This document shows, piece by piece, positions 12,619 through 23,292 of a DNA stretch of 64,000 nucleotides. Origin of the DNA: Rhabdophis nuchalis (lineage: Eukaryota > Chordata > Lepidosauria > Squamata > Natricidae). Each line of letters begins with the position of its first letter. The stretch's first letter is position 1. Location: NCBI GenBank assembly GCA_039707465.1, contig CM077658.1, positions 13,894,074-13,958,073 on the forward strand. The letters are read 5' to 3'. The position numbers were made by a program, and so were the translations under genes. Below the pieces are notes generated by a model. That model saw only the letters and a program-made list of their open reading frames with translations. It searched no databases and had not been told where the DNA came from.

Positions 12619-12833
12619 GAGCAGGATAGCAATAGCATTTAGACTTATATACCGTTTCACAGAGCTTTAGAGCCCCCTCTAAGCGGTTTACAGAGTCAGC
12701 CTATGGCCCCCAACAATCTCATTTTACCAACCTCGGAAAGATGGAAGGCTGAGTCAATCTTGAGCTGTGAGAATCGAACTGCTGGCAGTCGGCAGAGTTA
12801 GCCTGCAATACTGCATTCTAACCGCTGTGCATC
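12619..12833 (-). mobile_element. tRNA-derived SINE (type A)
   Basis: In minus sense: AGCGGTTAGAATGCAG head, GTTCGATTCTCACAGCTC B box, then CCTTCCATCTTTCCGAGG, CTGTAAACCGCTTAGAG and an AATGCTATTGC end. Same family as 17793-18022 and the split copy at 16441-16840. Confidence 0.75.
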
Positions 12834-12887
12834 TTGGATGGATGGATGGAAGGAAGGAAGGGCAACAGCATTAACACTTAGACTTCA

Positions 12888-13280
12888 TTTTTGACTGTGA
12901 TGGCCTCCTGCATTCCTTTGCCAGTGAAAATGGAGCCCGGGGGCAGAGGGGTATTCAGCAGCTTCTGACCAGTTCTGGAAAACCAGTAGTGGAAATTTTG
13001 AGTAGTTTGGTGAACCGGTAAATACCACCTCTGACTGGCCTTGCCCCCATCTATTCTCTTCCTCACAAGTCCCACATGATCAGGAGGGAATGGGGATTTT
13101 GCACCACGCCATGCCACGCCCACCAACTCACACCCACAGAACTGGTAGTAAAAATATTTGAATCCCACCACGGTCGAATGGGTCATACACAGCCTCCCAG
13201 AGCTCGGTTTTCGCTGGCTGAGGGCTGCAGGAGGGCATCACAGCCAAAAACGGAGCCTTGATGAGTGATGTCAAGCTGGC
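12888..13280. mobile_element. GTCAAACTC-type element remnant carrying a nested hAT element
   Basis: 12888-12943 and 13173-13280 share the GCCAGTGAAAATGGAGC / GTTTTCGCTGGCTGAGGGC blocks of the 11475 family. Between them, 12944-13172 is a CAGAGGGGTATTCAG ... TTGAATCCCACCACG copy of the GGTGG-type hAT family. Confidence 0.55.
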
Positions 13281-13376
13281 CAGGCTCCTCTGACCCCATG
13301 AGGTCTAACATAATCCTGATGCAGTCTTCACTGAAATCAAGTTTAATAACCCTGCACTAAGCTGACTATCTACAAA

Positions 13377-13808
13377 GGGCCAGTCTGGTGTCGTGGTTGA
13401 GGCATCAGGCTAGAAACGAGGAGTTTGTGAGTTTTAGCCTCATCTTAGGCACTTAGCCAGCTGTGTGCCCTTGGGCCAGTCCCTCTCTCTCTCTCAGCTC
13501 TCTCAAGAAGCAGCCATTGGCAAAGCACTTAGGAAATCTTGGCAAGGAAACAGCAGGGACTCCCCCATGCAATCACTAGGAGTCAAGGCTGAATCAAGAG
13601 ACAGTAGCGATTGAGGCGCCAGGCTAAAAACCAGGAGGTGGAGAGTTTTTGTCCCATCTGAAGGCAGTCAGGTGACCTTGGGCCATTCCTCCTCTCTTGT
13701 CTCTCTCAAGGAGGAGCAATTGCCAAACCCCTTAGGAAATCTTGCCAAGGACACTGCAGGGACTAGTATAGACAGTTGCCAAAAGTCAACACTGACTTGA
13801 AGACACCT
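13377..13808 (+). mobile_element. Two Sauria-type SINEs in tandem
   Basis: Units 13377-13590 and 13595-13808 each have GGTTGAGGCATCAGGCTA-like heads, CCTTGGGCCA cores and Bov-B-like tails (GCAGGGACT...AGTCAA). The second lacks the first bases of the head, so a partial duplication or adjacent insertion are both possible. Confidence 0.7.
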
Positions 13809-13819
13809 CAAACCCTACC

Positions 13820-14423
13820 TGTTGTGGCCTGAGTCTGGTGGCAGACTCAGACAATGAGGAGGTTGGGGAGGAACATGGGCCGGTCCTGGAGTCTGGGAAG
13901 GCTCTGACAAGGGCTCTGAGTTAAGAGGCAGACATAAAGCTACGGCTGTCTGAGTTATCAGCTGCCCTCTGAGTCGGAGATCAATGGGGCAGAAGAACAG
14001 CTGGAGTCTGTTCCCGATATGCACATGTGCAGAGCTGCCAGGAAAAGGGAACAATTAAGGAACAAGGGCTAACTCGGGAGTAAAGGCACAGGTGGTCGGT
14101 GAATGGCTCCTCCCATAGGGAATAAAGAGGAACGAAAGGGGACTGGAGTTTGCAGGAGACGATTCGTTCACTTAATTAGTGTGAAGATTTGTTCTTCACT
14201 CTCAGAGACTCCTGGTCAAGTATTTTCTTGCACAGCAGTTGCGTTTGGAAGATATCGGCCTGGCAGCTCTCCAAGCCTGATGAGGTCTGTGGTTGTGAAT
14301 TCACCCTTGAAAGACTGTTTGCCGGAAAGACTTTGCTGGGTGTGAATGAGAGCAATTCACATGAGCTTAATAAAAAACCGTTTTGCCAGGACCTTGTGAT
14401 CTTGGGAAGCCTAGGTCAGAACA
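13820..14423 (+). mobile_element. Solo LTR, family 1
   Basis: Starts TGTTGTGGCCTGAG and ends GGTCAGAACA; 604 bp. CTTAATAAAAAACCG supplies the polyadenylation signal. Flanks CTACC/CTCCC match at 4 of 5. No coding interior is attached. Confidence 0.75.
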
Positions 14424-14847
14424 CTCCCCTCCATCCAGGGGTTTGAGAGGTGCCGTTGGCTGATCATGGATTCGCAACGCTTCCTTTTCCGGGAGCAGGG
14501 CCGAGCAGAGATTGCTCAGTTTGACAGCGCTTTGCCGGTGGGAGGAAGTCAGGCGGCACAACGTTGCAAAAACAATTTGCTCCGAATGATTCGCCGGAGG
14601 GAACTCGCACTGAGGCATAGGAAAGGTGGAGGTGGCGAGGATGAGAAACGCGTGGGCTGCTGAACTGGCATATTGTGACAAAACAGCCTCCCCTGTGGCA
14701 AACACGTCTCCCCATTGTTCCTCTATGTGGTAATGCTTCAATCACATCTAATGCCAGACACAAAGATTGCTCTGTATTTTTAGGTTAATGGATGCAATTT
14801 GAGTTGCTCAAAGAGAGAAAACGGAGCCTGTTTGCTGCTGTAGTTAT

Positions 14848-15060
14848 TGTTGTGGCCCGCCAGTGGAGCTGACAGACGATTTGGACAGTGAGGAGGTTTG
14901 GGGAGGAACATGGGCCAGTCCTGGAGTCTGGGGAAGGCTCTGATGAGGGCTCTGCGTCGGAGGCAGAGAGGGGGCTGAGGCCATCTAGCAGTTCTCACCT
15001 GCCTTTGGAGCTAGACAGCAGTGAGGCAGAGGAACAGCTGGAGCCTGGAAGTTCAGGAAC
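14848..15060 (+). mobile_element. Truncated LTR, family 1
   Basis: Begins TGTTGTGGCCCGCC and follows the family-1 sequence for about 210 bp (GGCTCTGATGAGGGCTCTGC), then breaks off into another repeat. The 3' half is missing. Confidence 0.65.
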
Positions 15061-15290
15061 GAACTTCCGGTTGGTCCGTTGGGCCTGTTTTTTGCCTTCC
15101 CCAGCCTCCGGAGGCTTTCCTAAAGCCTGGGGAGGGTGAAAACGACCTCCCCTGGCTCCCCAAATGGTGAAAAATCAGCTCACTGGTTTGCACATGTGTG
15201 CCAGAGCTGAGGGCTGCCGTGCCAGCAAACATGGTTCCACGTGCTACCTGTGGCACGCATGCCATAGGTTCGCCATCATGGCTATAGAGC
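15061..15290. mobile_element. hAT-like fragment (GGCGAACCTATGGCACG type)
   Basis: Contains CTCCGGAGGCTTTCCTAAAG and, at its end, GTGGCACGCATGCC..GTTCGCCATCATGGC. It is the reverse of the family whose intact copy is at 57995-58391. Confidence 0.55.
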
Positions 15291-15917
15291 TGCCACATTC
15301 TTCTCCTCCCAGCATCCTGCCAGTATTTTTCAAAGTGTTAATTGCATAGTCTGTTCTGCTTTTCCCCATTAAAACAAGAAACGCTGCTAAATATGGAAGC
15401 CATCAGACTCAGTGGGCTGCTGAATAAATGGAATTGCCAAGATGAAGGGGGCTTTAATCAAACGGCCATTCAAACTAATCTGCCTTCCTCTTTGGTAATC
15501 TTGGTTGCGTGCTAATTTTTAGATGTTTCATTGCTCCCGGCTTCTTTCTTAGCCTCTTCCTGTGTTAAAAGTCATGTCTTTAGATTGACAGGAGTACCAA
15601 GGGTGAACTTGGCAGAGTTGCGGGACTTCTAAGAAAGAAACGGTTTGGATTCTGAAATGAAACTGAAGGGGAAAAAACCCAGACTTGATTGTAATTTCAA
15701 GAGATGAATGTGTCATTATAAAATTTATTGCCTTGGGTTTAAATAATGATACCTTAGCTGCTAGCCAGGATGATGTAAAGTAATGCAGTCTGAATTGTAA
15801 AAGCAGTTCATAATGAGATATTTATAGATGCACAAAAGAATGAGGATTTAAAAAGCAAAGCCACTTTTGGCAATTTGTTTTTCCTAGTAAAGCATATTTC
15901 CAGCATCTTAAGACATC
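15291..15917. other. Gene-free stretch
   Basis: Nothing recognised. Confidence 0.45.
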
Positions 15918-15925
15918 GTTTAGAC

Positions 15926-16113
15926 CAGGGGTCCCCAACCTTTGCAACTTTAAGTCTGAAGGACTTCAGCTCCCAGACTTCTCCAGCCAGCTTTGCTTTC
16001 CTTCAGACTTAAAGTTGCAAAGGTTGGAGACCCTGTTCTAGAGCAAAGCTGGCTGGAGAATTCTGGGAGCTGAAGTCCTTCAGACTTAAAGTTGCAAAGG
16101 TTGGGGACCCCTG
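15926..16113. mobile_element. Hairpin hAT MITE
   Basis: Ends CAGGGGTCCCCAACCTTTGC and GCAAAGGTTGGGGACCCCTG. Flanks GTTTAGAC (15918-15925) and GATTAGAC (16114-16121), 7 of 8. The arm is partly repeated in the middle, giving three arm copies. Confidence 0.85.
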
Positions 16114-16344
16114 GATTAGACAATCACCTGTTTTCAACATTTCATTTCTTGGAATTTTGGGAGGCCTTAAGTGTTTTTTATAACCTTGTTGTATGCTGTC
16201 GACTGTCGTAGTGGGGCGGCTTACACTTCTTCTATAAATAAATAAAATGTACGTGCGAATTGTACACAGTGCAAAGGTTTTTACAACAACCTAAGTTCAC
16301 ATTCAAACTTTGGCTAAAGTTATTTACGCCTGTATACAACGGAG

Positions 16345-16440
16345 GAGTTTCAAACCCGATTTCATTGCAGGCCGCATCAGGGTTGCGTTTGACCTGAGGG
16401 GAGGGTGCCAGGGTGGGCGTGGCCAGCTCAACGAGGTCGA
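16345..16440. mobile_element. GTCAAACTC-type hAT fragment
   Basis: TTTCAAACCCGATTTCATTG and GCATCAGGGTTGCGTTTGAC match the 5' part of the 11475 element. It ends abruptly at the following SINE. Confidence 0.55.
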
Positions 16441-16840
16441 TAAAAAGAGGACCCAGATTGTTGCGAGTCAATAATAGGTTGACTCTGTAAACCAGGGGTC
16501 CCCAACCTTTTTTGCACCAGGGACCGGTTTCATTTTAAAGAAAATTCTGTGGACCGGCTGGCGTAGAGGAAGCGGGGGGGGGGGGGGGGAGGACAGGCGG
16601 CGCATGTGCACGTGGAGGGGGGGAGTCAGCTCACTCAGCCCTCTAAGACCTCCAATGGCACGAACGGCCGTGCCTGCGCTCTCCTGCATCCAGTGTACGC
16701 TCTGCCCAGGGGGCTGCCCCCTCCTCCCTCCTCCACTCCGGCCCTGCGGCCCGGTTCCTATCAAGCCACGGACCGGCCCCTGGTTGGGGACCCCTGCTGT
16801 AAACCACTTAGAGAGGGCTGTAAAGCACTATGAATAAATA
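16441..16840 (+). mobile_element. Type A SINE split by a MITE
   Basis: SINE 3' part AAGAGGACCCAGATTGTTGC...GACTCTGTAAAC stops at 16492 and resumes with CTGTAAACCACTTAGAGAGG at 16797. The MITE 16493-16796 is between. Confidence 0.8.
16493..16796. mobile_element. hAT element inserted in a SINE, exact 8-bp duplication
   Basis: Ends CAGGGGTCCCCAACCTTTTT and GGTTGGGGACCCCTG. Target duplication CTGTAAAC on both sides (16485-16492, 16797-16804) is part of the SINE sequence. Interior is GC-rich with a poly-G run near 16576. Confidence 0.9.
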
Positions 16841-17792
16841 CATACATGCTATCCCTAGCGCCACTACCGGCACCTGTCCAGCTTTGGTGCCACAAAAACA
16901 GCAGAAGAAGAACCTGTCTCTTCTTCCAGAATATCTCTTTTCCAGTCCCGTACTTATATTTCCCAAATATTTCCGCCTATTAAACTGCTTTTGAACCCTG
17001 CAATTGTCTTAAGCCAAGCGTCTCTGATTGGCATCGCACTATTGTGTGTCAGGGTTTAATAACCAGCTGGGTTTTATTGTCTACCGGCAGTGCCAAAAGC
17101 AATAGCAGAGCGCCAGGGATGGCCCAACCTAGGGCTTGGAGCATCACGAGTTCCGCGACTTCAGCTTCCAAGGTTCTTCTGTAAAGTGTGAACCACAGCT
17201 CGCATGCCTGGCAGAGCTGTGACCTTTTCAGTCTCCGAAGCAGCTGACATTCAGTTGAGGTCCTTCTTGCTGGTGGCTTGCAAGGTTGACTTTTTTGGGT
17301 TTCCAAGAGATCCAGAAAAGCAGAGGCTGTGAGCAGAAGGCTACCTCAGGATGGAAAACACAATGCAGGAGAAGAAAGAAGGAAATTGTCGGGGTGTTTT
17401 TCGTGGCTCGGCATTCTGCATTGGAGCAACACTTAGCTAGAACTCATCATATTTTATGTCTTGTAATGTTTATGTTGAGGGACAACAACAGAAACCAAGC
17501 AATTATGTTCCTAGGGGCAATTAATCAAAACCAAACAATAATGAGAATATGACAGTGACGTGGAATAGATATTTGCTATTATTCCGTGTCCTCGCCTTGA
17601 TCAGATCTTGTTGTATGGAGTGGTTAATTCCAGACACAAGGTAAGCCAACTTTGTTTCCCTTAAATTTTTTAACTCTTCGGCCTGAAAAAGTCTTTTCTG
17701 AAACTGCAAGCTCAAAAAAACCCATTGAGTGCCTTCAGAACGAAATTTAGATATTGTGTGTGTGTGTGATTAGAAACTGTTTCCCACCATGG
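16841..17792. other. Gene-free stretch
   Basis: No repeat family or gene recognised. Confidence 0.45.
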
Positions 17793-18022
17793 ATAGAGCA
17801 ATAGCACTTATATACCACTTCACGGTGCTTTACAGCCCTCTCTAAGGGGTTTACAGAGTCAGCCTATTGCCCCCAACAACTTGGGTCCTCGTTTTATCCA
17901 CCTCGGAAGGATGGAAGGCTGAGTCAACCCTGAGCCTGGTGGGGTTTGAACTGCCAAATTGCAGGCAGCCATCAGGCAGCAGAGGTAGCCTGCAGTGCTG
18001 CATTCTAACAGCTGCTCTATCA
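17793..18022 (-). mobile_element. tRNA-derived SINE (type A)
   Basis: In minus sense: GCTGTTAGAATGCAGCACTG head and GGTTTACAGAGTCAGCC (plus strand) core; nearly full length, same family as 12619. Confidence 0.75.
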
Positions 18023-18224
18023 CGGCTCATAAGAGTCTCCATTTTTATTTCCCACATCTCTCTGCATTTCCCCCACATTTTAGGGAAAGAGAACAAGTAG
18101 TACTCACTGGAGGTTTCAGCTGATCTCTTGCAAAAAGTGAGGTAGGCTTAGATAGTGTATGTAAATCATATATATGTAAGTATGCTGGATGGTGGCTAAA
18201 GAGCCACTGTGATTCAATAATAAT

Positions 18225-18830
18225 CAATAATTTAATTTGTTGACTGCTCCCTCTCCCCAAAGGGACTCGGAGCGGTGCACAGGGCGAATAAAACAATAAA
18301 TACACATACACATGATAAAAACAAATTAAATATATCCCTGCGCTAAAAATTACCAATTAAAATACTAAAATCCCTATCTAAAATTATTAACAATCCCATA
18401 GACGAGAGACTACCCTAGGCCGGCCAAGCAGAACAGATATGTTTTTAGTTTTAGACGGAAGGAGCGGAGGTCCGTAGTTGTTCTAATGTCGGGAGGAAGG
18501 TCGTTCCAGAGGGCTGGGCCCGCCACAGAGAGAGCCCTTCCCCTGGGCGTCGCCCGCTGACAAAGTCTAGTGGACGGCACCCGGATAAGTCCCTCTCTGT
18601 GGGAGCGAATTGGCCGTGTGGATGTATGTGGCAGGATCCGATCCCGCAGATAGCTAGGTCCCGAGCCATGGAGCGCTTTGAAGATGATAACTAAAACCTT
18701 GAAGCGCACCCGGAAGACGACAGGCAGCCAGTGCAGCTCGCGCAAGAGTGGTGTTACATGGGTAAACCTTAAGGGCACAATAGATGCCAAGTCAGACTTT
18801 GCTTTGATCCAACAGGTAAGTCTTCTGTTC
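18225..18830 (-). mobile_element. L2-type LINE 3' end with ORF2 C-terminus
   Basis: The minus-strand frame 18790-18410 encodes TPLLRELHWLPVVFRVRF, SYLRDRILPHTSTRPIRSH, GRALSVAGPALWNDLPPDIR and a LKTYLF end, the conserved C-terminus of L2/CR1-group reverse transcriptase ORFs. The 3' UTR follows at 18409-18225 with the GAGTCCCTTTGGGG-type end. 5'-truncated, not a cellular gene. Confidence 0.85.
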
Positions 18831-19431
18831 TAACTTTTCTCTCTGCTGTGGGGTGGGAAATGACATCACTTGCAATCAAGGCAGCTGCAAATTGCTCAGC
18901 ATCAATCACCTTTGGAAGGAGGATCTCAACAATTTGTTCCTATCGATGCTGTCGTGACTCATTCACTGGTGACGTAACCACACTTGGATGTGGCCCAGCT
19001 CATTCAGCTTTGGAACATTATCCTTTTTCACAGGCCTCTGATTCACATCTGGGTCGGGCAGGGATTGACTATTGTCGCTGTCAATTGGTGTGGAGCAAAA
19101 ATAAAATAAAATAAAGAGGAGGCAATTTACCATAATTGTCTGTGTCACATTGAGCTGCAGTCATTCGGAAGGCAGCAGGAGGCCCAGTAGAAAAGACGGA
19201 CGTTCGGATGGCCGGATGCTGTCATTGCTGTCCCTGAGTGGTCAGTCTTGAAGATGCTAAAAAAGATGAAGGCAACCATGTGGCGTTAGAGATTATTGTC
19301 TTGGGCACAAATGGGCTGCTTGGGAAATAGGAATGAGTCATTAGAGAGAAACGCCAGTAGGCATTGGGAAGAGAAGGAAGCAAATCATCGTAGCAAATTG
19401 AAAATAGGAGTGCATACACATCATATATATG
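18831..19431. other. Gene-free stretch
   Basis: Nothing recognised. Confidence 0.45.
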
Positions 19432-19678
19432 TATGCATGTATGTATGTATGATGTATATACACAGAGAGGTCACACACACATACACAAACATATAGAGAG
19501 AGGCAGAGACAGAGAGAATATATATATGGTTTTTGAGCTGATCAATAAATAAATTAGGGAGACTAGGATAGATCTATTTCGAGCTATTTAGCTCTCATCA
19601 GCTAGCCATACCCTTACTGGGATTCAAACCAGGGAAGTATTACATGTGAGGCAGCCGCAATTGCCTCACATGTAGTAG

Positions 19679-19712
<34 letters not shown>
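19432..19712. repeat. TATG, GA/AC-rich and (CA)n microsatellites
   Basis: TATG units at 19432-19450, AC/GA words to 19530, and a (CA)17 run at 19679-19712. Confidence 0.85.
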
Positions 19713-19715
<3 letters not shown>

Positions 19716-19721
19716 ACAACC

Positions 19722-20040
19722 CTCAGTGTGTGTGTTCTGTTAAGATGCAGCCTGTTGTGCCTTAAAATGGCTTCTACTGTACTGCCATAAAACGGCTTCT
19801 ACAGCGCAGGGGAGCCATGCTAACGGCTTCACAGTACTCCACAAGGGGGCTCCCTCTGGTAAGGGAGAAAATCCAACATTAAAAATTACATTTGGTCCAG
19901 ACATTTTTCCCCTATAAACGCCGCCCTGGGTCCGTTTGGAGAAGGGCGGGATATAAATTTAATAAAATAAAATAAAATAAAAAATAAAATAAAAAATAAA
20001 TAAATAAATATCTGGGCAACGCTGGGTTATCAGCTAGCTA
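19722..20040. repeat. Unassigned interspersed repeat (family U1), interrupted by an L2-like tail
   Basis: Shares long blocks with 41664-41890: CAGCCTGTTGTGCCTTAAAA, CAGTACTCCACAAG, GGCTCCCTCTGGTAAGG and GCTGGGTTATCA. Within it, 19922-20006 (GCCGCCCTGGGTCCG ... AATAAATAAATA) looks like an L2-type 3' end inserted at the A-rich site. Confidence 0.6.
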
Positions 20041-20700
20041 GCATGTAATATAATTAAGCTTTTCATTTTGCCTTGCATTGCTCCTCCAAGTTCATTTCTT
20101 GTGGCTGTCCTTGACGTACAACCATTTGCTTAGTATCCAAAGTTACGCCTCTGAAAAAAAATGACTTATGACCCATTTTCACACTTACGACCGCTGTAGT
20201 GTTCCCATGGTCGTGTGACCAAAGTTTGGGAGCTTGGCAACCAGCACATTTATGACAATTGCAGTGAGGATAAGTGATTCATTCTTCAGGATAGGTAAAA
20301 CATTCTTCAAATGCTTTAGTCTCCAGACCTCCAATCATCTTATTTGCACTCCCCTGCACTTTCTCCAAAGACTCAACATCTTTTCTGTAATGTGATCAAA
20401 ACTGGATGAAGTATGGTAGATGTTGTTTTATAATTCAGCTCTCTAAGTTCAAAAGTTTAGGATGACCAATACCATTCCCGGAGCGACAGTTATTAAGACA
20501 AAGTTTTCATACTAGGCTGATCATCTTCCGAATTCTCTTCAGCACAGTTTAGAATTAAAACAGCAATGAGCCCCAAGTTAGCAATGCTGCCGGGTTTTGG
20601 TTGAGTCATCTTTATATCTTCTGGTTACATGAGTGCAGCCGTTGTATGAGTAAGGTACTTCATTCTCTTGAAAAGAACAAACAGAACGAGCTCTTAGTCG
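20041..20700. other. Gene-free stretch
   Basis: The words GTGTTCCCATGGTCGTGTGACC and CTCCAAAGACTCAACATC suggest old LINE debris, but no family could be fixed. Confidence 0.4.
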
Positions 20701-21380
20701 GGTGGTTTAAGGGATGTTCACAAATGTAAGGTGTAATCAATCTAAGGGAAAGGTTTGGTGCTTCCTGTACAAGTTCCAGAAGAAATGTTACTTGTTAATA
20801 TCACTTTATAAGGCCTTGGCAAGGCCACACTTGGAATGCTGCATTCAGTTTTGGTTGCCACAATGTAAAAAAGACATTGAGGCTCTAGAAAGAGTGCAGA
20901 GAAGAGCAACAAAGATGATTAGGGGACTGGAGACTAAAACATACGAAAAACAGTTGCAGGAACTGGGTAGGTCTAGTTTAATGAAAAGAAGGACCAGGGG
21001 AGACATGATAGCAGTATTCCAATATCTCAGGGGCTGCCACAAAGAAGAGGGAGTCAAGCTATTCTCCAAAGTACTTGAGGGCTGGACAAGAAGCAATGGA
21101 TTGAAACTAATCAAGGAGAGGAGCAACTTAGAACTAAGGAGAAATTTCCTGACCGTGAGAACAATTAATCAGTGGAAAAACTTGCCTTCAGAAGTTGTGA
21201 ATGTTCCAACACTGGAAGTTTTGAAGAAGATGTTGGATAACCATTTGTCTGTAGTGGTGTAGGGTTTCCTGCCTAAGCAGGGGGTTGAAGTAGATGACCT
21301 CCGAGGTCTATTCCAACTCTGCTATTCTATTCTATTCTATTCTATTCTATTCTATTCTATTCTATTCTATTCTATTCTAC
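20701..21380 (+). mobile_element. CR1 LINE 3' end with ORF2 C-terminus and (ATTCT)n tail
   Basis: Frame 20714-21262 encodes ALARPHLECCIQFW, RVQRRATKMIRGLE, MKRRTRGDMIAVFQYLRG and TVRTINQWKNLPSEVV, the CR1 reverse-transcriptase C-terminus. The 3' UTR GATGACCTCCGAGGTC...CCAACTCTG is followed by about 11 ATTCT units. 5'-truncated. Confidence 0.9.
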
Positions 21381-22499
21381 ATTACAAAGCAGGAAGCCAC
21401 TAACTCCATGCATGTGATTGGCTTCTACAGGTTGTCCTTGTCTTACAGCCACAATTGGGACTGCCATTGTTAAATGAATTGCAGCTGATTTTACAAGCCT
21501 TTTGGCCCATTGGTTGCTAAGTGAATCACAGCAGTTGTTAAGTGATTCATGCAGCCGTTTTGCTCTGGAATGCAGACTTAATTGAGTCAATAGCTGAAGA
21601 CTAATTTCCTTTGGGTGTTTGAGATTGCATGAAATCTTTCTGAAGGCCAGATGGACCCAAAGGAAACCAAGCCTGGGAGAGCCATGGCTTCCATTTAAGG
21701 AGGGGAAAAGGCAAATCATTCCCACAGATTGATGTCCATCCCAAATGGAATGACAGCATGCTAAAATTATCAGCCGGGGTGAATAAAGGGGTACCAGTTG
21801 CCCCTGGATAGCAGGAGGGGTGGAGGATTAGGCGGTGAGTAAACCATTTTTAAAATATTTATTTTGCCATTACCATGGCGATATAGCTTATTAACAACTC
21901 CTGGCTAAACGGCGACCTCGGTGAAATATATCTTGTCATGACATGACTTGGAGAAGCGAAGATAATTTATCTTCCTGGGTTCCCAACGTGCTCTTAACCA
22001 AGAGAAAATAAACACGGCCAACTGTGCTGAACACGGCGGCCCCACCGATGAGTGCACTAAATAGCAACGCCTAAATCTTTTTTCCGAGACCTTGGCTCAA
22101 TTCCAACCTCCATTTGTTGACATTACCCCTAATGTCTTGCTTGAGTGCCTTTGTTTAGACCAAGTTGCTTTTGCCGCAGGACTTGGCTTCCAAACGAAGT
22201 TGATGCACTTATGTTCTTCTCGCCATGATGGAGGATGAGTCAAGAAGTGATGTTTAAAAGAAGAGTTTTTTATTTAAAGTAAATCGCTTTCCCTCTCCCT
22301 GGCTTTCTCAGCCTCGGGTCATCCCATTCCTAAGGGAATCCCTTTGGAGTTCTAGTAAACAGAAAGAAATAGCAAGGGTTGCCTGCTGCAAGTTGTCCCA
22401 TGAGAGATGCAGAGGGCAGGGCCGTCCAAGTGATAAATACTGCCTGGAGCCCTGGAGGCTGATGTTATTAGACCAAAGAGCCATTTGCAGATCTAGGGC
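21381..22499. other. Gene-free stretch
   Basis: No repeat family or gene recognised. Confidence 0.45.
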
Positions 22500-22817
22500 C
22501 AGAGGTGGGTATTCAGCAGGTTCTGACCAGTTTTGGAGAACCGGTAGCGGAAATTTGGAGTAGTTCGAAGAACTGGTAGATTCCACCTCTGGCTGGCCCC
22601 GCCCCCATCTATTATCTGCCTCCCGAATCCCAGCTGATCGGGAGGGAATGGAGATTTTGCAGTAATCTTCCCCAGAAGTGGGGAGGAAATGGAAATTTTG
22701 CTGTATTCTTCCTCTGGAGTGGGGAGGGAATGGAGATTTTACAGTATCCTTCTCCTGCCATGCCCACCAAGTCACACCCACAGAACCACTAGTAAATTTT
22801 TTTGAATCCGACTACTG
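22500..22817 (+). mobile_element. hAT-like transposon (CAGAGGTGG type), three internal 41-bp-like units
   Basis: Starts CAGAGGTGGGTATTCAGC and ends TTGAATCCGACTACTG. Between 22640 and 22760 the GGGAATGGAGATTTTGCAGT unit appears three times in diverged form. No matching target duplication is preserved. Confidence 0.75.
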
Positions 22818-22884
22818 GACTGGATGGTGGGGAATGGACAGGGAAGAGAAGGAGCACCTTTCATTCCCCACCATGCAGCCGGAG

Positions 22885-22990
22885 CTGAAGAACCTTCTTG
22901 GATGCAAAGTGAAACGTCTTCACAGTAAACTCCCCAAAAGTCCAGTTGCCTCTTGAAGAAAGCACCTTTGGGACAACTAATCTCCAGAGA
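22885..22990. repeat. Unassigned interspersed repeat (family U2)
   Basis: CTTGGATGCAAAGTGAAACG, AAAGTCCAGTTGCC and GAAAGCACCTTTGGGACAAC. Related sequence at 56920-57190. Common in reptile DNA; class not assigned. Confidence 0.45.
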
Positions 22991-23203
22991 CATAGTTATA
23001 TGACCCACAAACATAGTGTATAATAAGTCAACATGTTGGCTCAACGGGGTGAGCCTTGAACATGTAGACTTCTTCTTTACAAACACCCTAAAAAAGAACT
23101 CCCTCTATCATCATCTTCTTTTGAACTTCTGAGGTTTAAAAATACCCTGTGAAGTTTATCAGTCCAACTAATGATAGAACATGGCAGCCCTGGGAGAGAG
23201 GGG

Positions 23204-23208
<5 letters not shown>

Positions 23209-23290
<82 letters not shown>
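23209..23290. repeat. (GA)n microsatellite
   Basis: About 41 uninterrupted GA units. Opposite-strand Leu/Ser and plus-strand Arg/Glu frames are artefacts. Confidence 0.98.

Positions 23291-23292
<2 letters not shown>

Noticed and set aside
18410..18790. 126-codon minus-strand gene candidate
   Set aside because: Protein matches the C-terminus of L2/CR1-group LINE ORF2; it is a 5'-truncated copy.
20714..21262. 182-codon plus-strand gene candidate
   Set aside because: CR1 reverse-transcriptase C-terminus followed by the CR1 3' end.
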